A stretch of 64,000 nucleotides of DNA from Bacteroidia bacterium (GTDB taxonomy: Bacteria > Bacteroidota > Bacteroidia > Chitinophagales > Saprospiraceae): contig JAUIEA010000003.1 in the NCBI GenBank assembly GCA_030429045.1, positions 1 to 64,000 on the forward strand, in the 5' to 3' direction. Shown here piece by piece: positions 1 through 6,724 of the stretch (within the stretch, counting starts at the first letter, position 1; each line of letters starts with the position of its first letter). A model generated the notes under the pieces. It saw nothing but the letters and a program-made list of their open reading frames with translations, searched no databases and had not been told where the DNA came from. Position numbers and translations under genes: made by a program.

Positions 1-641
1 TTTTTTATCTGGACCGATTGATCAGCAAAAATGGAGATATAATTGTCTAAAAATGAGTTATCAACGATCTCAAATCTTGCTCCATTGGTCAATTCTATTG
101 CATGGTGGCCCTGGGAAACTGAACTGTTTGACAATTTCAACAATCCATTCGATTTGACTAGAATCCTGTGCCACATGGTTGGGCATCCGGTTATGGTCGA
201 TTGATCAACTTCAAGCACAGCTCCTCCATAAATTTCAATTGAGGCGCCTGGGCCCATGATCAAAGAAGAGTTGGCCATTATTTTCAGGTGATCTCCATTT
301 TGCAGTACTAATGTACCATCAATGTAAAGTTGATTAGCTCCATTCTCATCAATGGACACACCACATCCAATTGCTTCAGACAAAGTAATCGATCCGCCGA
401 TGCCAATGCATTCATATGGAACTAATCCCTCACACGAAGCAGGATATTCACAGTCACAATTTGTTTGACTAAAACTGTAATTCGAAAAGGAAAATCCAAT
501 CAGAAAAAGTAAAAACCTAAAAAACCAAGACCTTAAATCATGTCTGCCTGCCTGTCTGTCTGTCTGTCTGTCTGGAGCTCGCATTGAGCTCAATAGGGAA
601 GTGAAGTCATCCCATCTCCGAAAACATAATGACTGTTTCAT
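1..641 (-). CDS. Secreted beta-helix-like surface protein, N-terminal part (runs off the window)
   Basis: Reading the minus strand from the ATG at 641 gives an open frame to the window edge (about 213 codons). It starts MKQSLCFRRWDD, then has a hydrophilic PDRQTDRQAGRH run encoded by a tetranucleotide repeat, then a hydrophobic signal segment (SWFFRFLLFLIGFSF) ending near SFSQ. The mature part is Cys-containing at first and then shows short beta-strand/turn repeats such as GTLVLQNGDHLKIM, SSLIMGPGASIEIYGGAVLEV and GLLKLSNSSVSQGHHAIEL, which resemble right-handed beta-helix (pectate-lyase-like) surface proteins of Bacteroidota. No in-frame ATG lies between the repeat and the signal segment. 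A TAA lies in frame 13 codons upstream of the chosen ATG, so this is the first possible ATG. The C-terminus, where a T9SS sorting domain would be expected, is outside the window. Function is not known. Confidence 0.7.
   Translation of the reverse strand, partial: MKQSLCFRRWDDFTSLLSSMRAPDRQTDRQAGRHDLRSWFFRFLLFLIGFSFSNYSFSQTNCDCEYPASCEGLVPYECIGIGGSITLSEAIGCGVSIDENGANQLYIDGTLVLQNGDHLKIMANSSLIMGPGASIEIYGGAVLEVDQSTITGCPTMWHRILVKSNGLLKLSNSSVSQGHHAIELTNGARFEIVDNSFLDNYISIFADQSVQIK
543..574. repeat. Tetranucleotide repeat (YCTG)8 inside a coding region
   Basis: Eight consecutive YCTG units on the plus strand: TCTG, CCTG, CCTG, then five perfect TCTG. They lie within the coding region of the protein that starts at 641 on the minus strand, between its start codon and its signal peptide. 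Four-base units in a reading frame shift the frame when one unit is gained or lost, the usual architecture of a slipped-strand contingency locus. Confidence 0.85.
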
Positions 642-772
642 TGTAAAGGGTTTAATGGGTAAAGAATGACATGAAGTTAGTTACGGATGGTGAAGAAAAT
701 CAATAGGCCAATCCTCGGATTTTTCAAAGTGTCGCACATTTAACACTTCCGGAGAAGGTTTTGTCCTCATAA

Positions 773-1322
773 ATGAGGAAGCAGATCGGAAATTTAACAC
801 AAAATACTTTGCCCCGGGTTTGTCTATTCAAACATTCCGTCAGGCCGCACAGATAAATACTTCACGAATTCATGAGACACGAGACACGTCCGGGCCCTGT
901 CAATAAACACCTTGCCCGGAACACTCCAGCTCTGAATCCTGACCCCTGGCCCGGGTTCCAAATCGCTACATGAGGGTTTGACCCGAAGTCCACCCGCCCC
1001 GATTACCCGGAGAGGTCAATGAATCAGGAACAAAGCGAATACCGACAACGAATGGTTGAACTTCCAAAAGATAAATGCCAAATGCAAATGACCAAGACGG
1101 TTTATTGTACTCATGGCCAGCCAAAACAGACAACGGACAACTGACCCCTACAACATCGCCCTCACCTTCTCGCCCGCCTCCTGCAACCAGGATTGATACT
1201 CCTTGCGCAAGGGAAAACTCTCCTCTTGCAAGGTCTCTCGAGCGGCGCTGCCGATATGCCGGACATAGGACAGGTAGTGCGATTTTTGCTCGTTCTTCGT
1301 CTAAATGTTCAGCCTCAAGCAA
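773..1322. repeat. Direct repeat R1 (~550 bp)
   Basis: This segment and 2892-3440 are aligned copies in the same orientation, close to 90% identical by eye with a few single-base indels. The shared block covers a non-coding stretch and the 3' end of the gene at 3266-3889. The left boundary is the ATGAGGAAGCAGATCGG word in both copies; similarity fades after the GCGATTTT...GCTCG stretch. This copy lies upstream of the truncated secreted gene (start 641) and directly after the stop codon of the interrupted T9SS gene (1331). Confidence 0.9.
1148..1322 (-). pseudogene. Frameshifted 3' remnant of the 3266-3889 gene
   Basis: Within repeat R1, the minus strand carries a degraded copy of the last ~55 codons of the gene at 3266-3889. 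HLDEERAK matches HLGEERAK of the intact gene. An extra T in the poly-T of the GATTTTT stretch then throws the frame off. The TAG stop at the corresponding position is still there. There is no start codon and no upstream part, so this is a duplication by-product and not a gene. Confidence 0.75.
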
Positions 1323-1330
1323 ATAAATGC

Positions 1331-2872
1331 TCACTCCCGCATCACTACCACCCGGCTTGTCGCCACTGGCCGCTGATCGGAGAACAGCTGCAGGATATAG
1401 GTGCCATTGGGAAGGTTGGCTGTATCCCAGCTGTAGAGATATGCATAGGGCGGATAGCGGTGTCGATGCACCTCCCGGCCCAGGGCATCAAAGACTACCA
1501 GCTCGGTATCCCTTCCACCATAATCAGCCAGTGTGATCTCGATCTGCACGGGGCCGCTGGCAGGGTTGGGGTAGATCTTTATTTCGCCTTGAGGGCCAGG
1601 CTCGGCAATGGACGTGCTCAGCGTATCGCAGGGGCTGCCTTCCAGGGTACCGAGGCGGTAGTTGGGGTAGTGCACCAGGGAGCCGTGATTGTACACCGGC
1701 AGATCAATGGCGTTGATCACCAACTGGCAATCCGGTGCTGGCAACTCCGGATAATTGACGGTGTGCAGGCAAAGTCCTGAACTTGTAGGTGAGATATAGA
1801 TCCGGCCATCTGGGCCCAGTTGAGCAATTCCCCGACCGACATTGCATTTTGGCTTCACCTCGCCCATCAATTCAATCTCCACCAGCTTCAACGTATCCGC
1901 CCACAGATCCACCTGGTAGCATGGGGCATTGTTCAGAATATAGAGATAACGCCCGGATGGCGAAAACTCCATATCGCCTATTGATCCATTCCCCGGTATA
2001 ACAAGTTGATCTTCGAAGGCCAATTCACGAAAACCGGTAAACATTCCGGTGCAACGGTCAAAATCATAAACCGTCAGTGCGGTATCCGTATTGATCCGGG
2101 CCATTTGGGTGCCTTGCTGATTCATGACCAGAAAACCGAATGCGCCAAACGCAGGGATATCTGCCTTATACCCATTCCCGATATGTTGCACGAACGGCCC
2201 CTGAAAACCTTCCGCTGTCAACAATAGGGTAAACAGTTTATTGGTGTACAATTGTGCACTGATAATCCACCAATCCCGTCCATTGGCATGTTGCACTACT
2301 TCCAGATTCTCAAAGGTGTCTTTGACCAACACCACATTCTTTTCCAAAACCTCACCCAAACCATCCTGTCCTCCATCTGACCTGATCTTGCTGTATCGGA
2401 TATCGCCAAAAAAAACTCCATATCCTTCCTTGAAATTATTTCCGTACACAATTTCAGAATGCATGAGGTATGATAAACCAACATTTCCACCAGGATCTGG
2501 TAATGGCACAATTGCATTGGAGGCTGCATATGACTGAGACTGCTTTTCCCAGATCTCCCCATAATTGAGGCTATCCCCGTTCTACATGATCATACCCGCT
2601 GTATTGTATACCGCCTTGCCATTGGAGTAGTATTTCAGGTTTCCTTCAGCATCCGACCAGGTAGTGGAGCAAGAGTTCAGGCGGTATCGCCCATGCATGG
2701 GTATGGTATCGAATTCCAGGCCGGATTCATTATGAATAACAGAAATGATCTCAAATAAGGGGAAGGTATCGACTATGGTCGCTGCACCCATGACCCAGTT
2801 ATAATCGTATTTCTGCGCTTTGAGGGAAATGGAAATGCCAATGAGACAAATCAGGAGTACTGCATTCTTCAT
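1331..2872 (-). pseudogene. T9SS-secreted beta-propeller-like protein interrupted by one in-frame TAG
   Basis: One minus-strand frame runs from the ATG at 2872 to the TGA at 1331, broken only by a TAG at 2582-2584. The part before it has a signal peptide (MKNAVLLICLIGISISLKAQ) and reads ...YYSNGKAVYNTAGMIM. The part after it continues in the same frame as NGDSLNYGEIWEKQ. This spans a block (YSNG...NGDSL) that is common in Bacteroidota secreted WD40/beta-propeller-like proteins, so the frame is clearly one ancestral gene of about 513 codons. Propeller-like segments follow (GDMEFSPSGRYLYI, AQLGPDGRIYIS). The C-terminus is a T9SS sorting domain (IKIYPNPASG...LPNGTYILQL). A CAG to TAG change would explain the stop. 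It is either a nonsense pseudogene, a readthrough gene or a sequence error. Similar proteins are exported to the cell surface; a substrate cannot be inferred. Confidence 0.8.
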
Positions 2873-2891
2873 ATTCAAGAGAAATAAAAAC

Positions 2892-3440
2892 ATGAGGAAG
2901 CAGATCGGAAATTTAACACAAAATACATTGCCCCGGGTTTGTCTTTTCAAACATTCCGTCAGGCCTCCCGGATGAATACTACACAAAATCATGATACACG
3001 AGACACATCCGGGCCCTGTCAATGAACACCTTGCCCGGAACACTCCAGCTCTGAATCCTGACCCCTGGCCCGGGTTCCAAATCGCTACATGAGGGTTTGA
3101 CCCGAAGTCCACCCGCCCGATTACCCGGAGAGGTCAATGAATCAGGAACAAAGCGAATACCGACAACGAATAGTTGGACTTCCAAAAGATAAATGCCAAA
3201 TACAAATGACCAAGACGGAATATTGTACTCATGGCCAGCCAAAACAGACAACGGACAACTGACCCCTACAGCATGGACCTCACCTTCTCCCCCGCTTCCT
3301 GCAACCAGGATTGATACTCCTTGCGCAGGGGAAAACTCTCTTCTTGCAATGTCTCACGGGCGGCGCTACCGATATGCCGGACATAGGACAGGTAGTGCGA
3401 TTTTGCTCGCTCTTCACCTAAGTGCTCCACCGCATGCAGG
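2892..3440. repeat. Direct repeat R2 (~550 bp)
   Basis: Second copy of the block at 773-1322, same orientation. Here the right part is the intact 3' end of the gene at 3266-3889, so R2 is probably the parental copy. Its left end stops about 20 bp before the start codon of the interrupted T9SS gene (2872), so R2 contains that gene's upstream region. Confidence 0.9.
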
Positions 3441-3889
3441 AACCGATTGACATTGTAGGTCCCCTTGTCTTCCTCCTGGTCTTCCAGATCATCCTGGACT
3501 TCCGTCATCCAGTCATAATACCGCCAGATCGATTCCGGGATCTGTTGTTCCAGACGGGGATCACCCTGATAGATCAAATGTCGGATCAGTCGAACGTCGC
3601 AAGTCTTGTAATGATAGAACTCGGTAATGGGAATATTCATGGGGCTTCCTCCCGTACGAGTGACCATTTCGTGGGTCTGATAAACGCGGATATCCCGCAG
3701 GACGCGCTCCCTGTCCTCATGATTCAGATGAAAGGACTCCAGGCTGGTGTGGATCCGTTCCCAGTGCTGATTGAGGATATCCGGTGGAATGACCCAGGAT
3801 TTCTCCAGAAAAGCATCCAGTTCATAAATGCAGGACTGCAGATGGACCAGGCGCTCGTAATAGGTGGCATCATGAGTCAAAGGCGACAT
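3266..3889 (-). CDS. Conserved hypothetical, possible all-helical class 1 isoprenoid-synthase-like protein
   Basis: A 207-residue, largely helical soluble protein with no signal peptide. It contains KTCDVRLIRHLIY and WMTEVQDDLEDQEEDKGTYNVNRFL. The acidic DDLEDQEED stretch followed by YNVNRF recalls the Asp-rich motif of the Bacteroidota 'class 1 isoprenoid biosynthesis enzyme' group, but I rely on memory and the match is weak. The frame is open to an ATG at 4000. A TATTTTTG -7 box at 3970-3977 (minus strand) lies inside that extension, so the true start is probably the ATG at 3889 (MSPLTHDATYYERL). Its 3' end is duplicated in R1. It follows moaA on the same strand but has its own promoter. 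Confidence 0.65.
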   Translation of the reverse strand: MSPLTHDATYYERLVHLQSCIYELDAFLEKSWVIPPDILNQHWERIHTSLESFHLNHEDRERVLRDIRVYQTHEMVTRTGGSPMNIPITEFYHYKTCDVRLIRHLIYQGDPRLEQQIPESIWRYYDWMTEVQDDLEDQEEDKGTYNVNRFLHAVEHLGEERAKSHYLSYVRHIGSAARETLQEESFPLRKEYQSWLQEAGEKVRSML

Positions 3890-3969
3890 CGCGTACAGCT
3901 TGTCGATCTGGCGTCCCTGGAAGAGGTTTCGGGACTTCTCGTTCTCATGTAGTGATAGAGTCAAGATGA

Positions 3970-3977
3970 CAAAAATA
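3970..3977 (-). promoter_or_regulatory. Bacteroidota -7 box (TATTTTTG) for the gene starting at 3889
   Basis: On the minus strand TATTTTTG fits TAnnTTTG, and a TTG lies about 20 bases upstream as a -33 element. This would place the transcript start near 3963 and leave a ~75-base leader. Confidence 0.5.
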
Positions 3978-4085
3978 GAGTGAACATTAGATGACTTCAA
4001 TCAAGTCGATCATTGAAGATGATGATTTTTATCATCATTGTAGGGAACGCCGGCAATTAGAAGAGGGATTCTGGATATTGTCCTA

Positions 4086-5075
4086 CTACCCGCCAATGGA
4101 GATCATCGCCCGGTTTTTCAACTGATCGGGGTCCGTATCCAGATAGTTTTCGGAGAGTTGGCCACCCAGGCGAGCGTGTTTCGCCTGAATGGTTTGCCGG
4201 ATCAGGGGTTCTACATCCTGGCCGCCGCGCAAGGCGGACAAAAGGTCCGTTTCACCTGCGGAGAATAGACAGTTTTTCAACTTTCCATCTGCAGTCAGGC
4301 GGATCCGGTTGCAGGTTTCACAGAATGGCTGACTCATGGTACTGATCACCGCAAATGTCCCCGCAAATCCCTCCACCTGGTAGGCGCGCGCAGTGTCATT
4401 GGGACCATCCGTCAACTTGTGGAAGGTAAATCGGTCCCGGAGCATTTCCAGGATCTGCTGGTGGGTCGTGACCTGCGCAGAAGACCAGCCATTCCCATCG
4501 AAGGGCATGTATTCAATGAACCGGATATGAAGGGGCAGGTCTTTGGACCAGGCGACGAAATCACCCACCTCAAACTCATTCACTCCCTTCATGACCACCA
4601 TATTCACCTTCACCCGATAGTCATCATGAGCCAGCATCTCGATATTCCGAATCACTTTGTCCAGGTAATCTCGTTGGGTAATGGATCGGTTGACAACCGG
4701 ATCCAGTGAATCCAGGCTCACATTGATCGAACGCAAGCCGGCTTGTTGGAAAACATCCAGAAACTGGTCGACCAGTACCCCGTTGGTGGTCATAGCCAGT
4801 TCGATAGGATACCGACCCAACCGGGAAATGATCTCCGCAGCTTCCTTCCGGACCAGGGGTTCGCCACCCGTCAATCGGATCTTCTTCACCCCGTGCCGGA
4901 CAAACAATCCAGCCAGGGAATCCAGCTCCTCGACCGACATCAGATGCGATCGCTTCATGAATCGCATATCCTCCTCCGGCATGCAATACTGGCAACGCAG
5001 ATTGCAGGCATCTGTCAGGGAGATGCGAAGGTAGTCGTGGAATCGCCCGTGCCGGTCAGTTAAAATGGAGGACAT
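4086..5075 (-). CDS. moaA: GTP 3',8-cyclase MoaA
   Basis: Radical-SAM enzyme that, with MoaC, converts GTP to cyclic pyranopterin monophosphate in molybdenum cofactor synthesis. At 329 residues it has the usual length. The N-terminal [4Fe-4S] motif CNLRCQYC has Cys24, Cys28 and Cys31. The SAM-binding GGEPL is at about residues 70-74. The C-terminal cluster motif is CETCNRIRLTADGKLKNC, followed by LFS and LLSALRGG. The conserved Gly-Gly C-terminal tail is present (SIGG). No other molybdopterin gene is adjacent, so the rest of the pathway must lie elsewhere. A TATCTTTG promoter box ends only four bases before the ATG, suggesting a leaderless or near-leaderless transcript. Confidence 0.97.
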   Translation of the reverse strand: MSSILTDRHGRFHDYLRISLTDACNLRCQYCMPEEDMRFMKRSHLMSVEELDSLAGLFVRHGVKKIRLTGGEPLVRKEAAEIISRLGRYPIELAMTTNGVLVDQFLDVFQQAGLRSINVSLDSLDPVVNRSITQRDYLDKVIRNIEMLAHDDYRVKVNMVVMKGVNEFEVGDFVAWSKDLPLHIRFIEYMPFDGNGWSSAQVTTHQQILEMLRDRFTFHKLTDGPNDTARAYQVEGFAGTFAVISTMSQPFCETCNRIRLTADGKLKNCLFSAGETDLLSALRGGQDVEPLIRQTIQAKHARLGGQLSENYLDTDPDQLKNRAMISIGG

Positions 5076-5079
5076 CTTT

Positions 5080-5087
5080 CAAAGATA
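5080..5087 (-). promoter_or_regulatory. -7 box (TATCTTTG) immediately before moaA
   Basis: A perfect TAnnTTTG on the minus strand, four bases from the moaA ATG. Transcription would start at or within a few bases of the start codon. Confidence 0.55.
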
Positions 5088-5187
5088 CGGGGATTCAGGG
5101 AGGAACGAGTGATCGGCATCACAAGCCGGCGCACAGGTTTACACTATTCTTGACGCAGGATCGAGTTTTTTCCCTCAATACTCTATC

Positions 5188-6177
5188 TTGACAGTCAATA
5201 GTGTACACATCCATTCCATTTTGACCCTTCGACCTCTGACCCTCCTTGCACTGCTCTTTCTGCTGCAGAATTGCCGCCCTCCTTTGCCGGATCAAGCGCC
5301 TGCTTACCGGATTGCGTATAATGTCCTGACCGACACTTTGGACAACTATGACATCTATACGATGAACATGGACGGGAGCGACAAGAGCAATATCACCCGT
5401 CATCCCGATGTCGCCTGGACGTATATCGCCCGAGGCGACCGGATCTACTTCCTGTCCGACCGGGATACCTGTTCGCGATGTTTCCGGTTGTACGAGTTGA
5501 ATGCGGATGGTGAGGATATCCGCATGATCTATTCCGTTCGCCTGGCCGACAGCTGGATGGGATCCAGAGATCAGAATCGGGAGATGATCGTCTGCCCTCA
5601 CCCGTCCGTGGACAGTGCTTTTCATATCATTTCCAGCAGTGGGCAACTGATCCAGCGCGTGGTCATCCCCCTCCCTTTTGCCCGCGACCCCAATTTCACC
5701 CCGGATGGCCAAACCATACTGTTCCGTGGTGGTGAACGCCCCTCCAAACGAGACTCCCTGTTCAATGAAGGGATCTACAGCATTCGACCCGACGGAACCG
5801 GCCTGACCCGATTGACCCGGTACCCCGGGGCCGATACCACCGCAAAATGGCACGACTATCATGCCGGTCCACCCATTGTGTACCCGTCTGGCGACTTCTT
5901 TACCTACCAAAGTATGCAGGCGGGCAAGTACAGTCTTTATGCCACCAGCATCACCGGTGATTCCACCTGGAAACTGACCCGACTCCCGCAAGAGGAAGGT
6001 TGGCACTCCTGGAGTCCCGACGGAAAATGGCTGGCCATTGAAACATTTGACCCCAACCAGACGCAATTTGGCATCACCCTGATGGGCTGGCCGGATCAAC
6101 AGGCACAACTGCTGACCGACTCCAGCTTCATCTACCAGCAATGCCCCGTATTTGTGCTGGAGTCCAAGACGAATTAA
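5188..6177 (+). CDS. TolB-like beta-propeller lipoprotein
   Basis: A 329-residue exported protein. The N-terminus (LTLRPLTLLALLFLLQNC) is a lipoprotein-type signal with Cys as the likely lipidation site. There is no ATG before the signal, so translation starts at TTG, either at 5188 or at 5221, which gives a more compact signal. The body has repeated WD40-like (PD40) segments: YDIYTMNMDGSDKSNITRHP, RLYELNADGEDIRMIY, GIYSIRPDGTGLTRLTRYP and HSWSPDGKWLAIETFDP. These resemble the TolB beta-propeller, used for protein or ligand binding. No enzymatic residues are evident. It is divergent from moaA, and its TAA overlaps the stop codon of the convergent DUF302 gene. Confidence 0.85.
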   Translation: MTVNSVHIHSILTLRPLTLLALLFLLQNCRPPLPDQAPAYRIAYNVLTDTLDNYDIYTMNMDGSDKSNITRHPDVAWTYIARGDRIYFLSDRDTCSRCFRLYELNADGEDIRMIYSVRLADSWMGSRDQNREMIVCPHPSVDSAFHIISSSGQLIQRVVIPLPFARDPNFTPDGQTILFRGGERPSKRDSLFNEGIYSIRPDGTGLTRLTRYPGADTTAKWHDYHAGPPIVYPSGDFFTYQSMQAGKYSLYATSITGDSTWKLTRLPQEEGWHSWSPDGKWLAIETFDPNQTQFGITLMGWPDQQAQLLTDSSFIYQQCPVFVLESKTN

Positions 6178-6578
6178 AGCTCCTTGACAACCTCCTTCAA
6201 CATGGAGGCCACCTGGCCGGCAAGGTGCAGCAGCTCTGGATTGTCAATGGCCGACATGGATGCCACCGGGTCGATCGCAGCCACCTCAACCTGACCGTCC
6301 TCCAGTTGCTGGACAATGACGTTGCAGGGCAACATGGTCCCGACCTTGTTCTCCTTTTGCAAGGCTTCAAAAGCATAATTCGGATTGCATGCACCCAGGA
6401 TCAGATACGGCCGGATCTCCTTCCCGATCTTTTTCTGAAAGGTCTCTTTCATATCGATCCTGGTGATAATCCCGAACCCGCTCGCCTGCAGACCTGCGAT
6501 GGTTTTTTCAACAGCAGCATCGAAGTCGAGATTCACCTTCGTGGAAAAGTAATAACCCATAATGATCATATTTCTCAC
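6174..6578 (-). CDS. DUF302 family protein
   Basis: A 134-residue small domain protein without signal peptide. It matches the DUF302 pattern: GYYFSTKVNLDFDAAVEKTIAGLQASGFGIITRIDMKETF, then KEIRPYLILGACNPNYAFEAL and GTMLPCNVIVQQLEDGQVEVAAIDP. The conserved Cys in LGACNP and in LPCNV is present. DUF302 is a widespread alpha/beta fold of unclear function, often near heavy-metal or oxidative-stress genes; no such partner is directly linked here. The start could be at 6578, or at the later methionines MIIMGYYF or MGYYF. It is convergent with the TolB-like gene, with stop codons overlapping by two bases. Confidence 0.88.
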   Translation of the reverse strand: MRNMIIMGYYFSTKVNLDFDAAVEKTIAGLQASGFGIITRIDMKETFQKKIGKEIRPYLILGACNPNYAFEALQKENKVGTMLPCNVIVQQLEDGQVEVAAIDPVASMSAIDNPELLHLAGQVASMLKEVVKEL

Positions 6579-6724
6579 AAAGGTGCGGCCGTTCTTGCTG
6601 GATCATCGTGATCCTCATCACACGGGAAGGCAACGATTGAAACGGGAATTATTCAGTGCATGCAGGGGTTTAATGGACAGGTTCTTCACGGGAAGCGCGA
6701 TCTTCGACCCTGATCGATCAACAT

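Noticed and set aside
966..1334. Minus-strand open frame with 122 codons
   Set aside because: It runs through repeat R1. Its start matches the neighbouring gene only for eight residues before a frameshift, and the rest is non-coding repeat.
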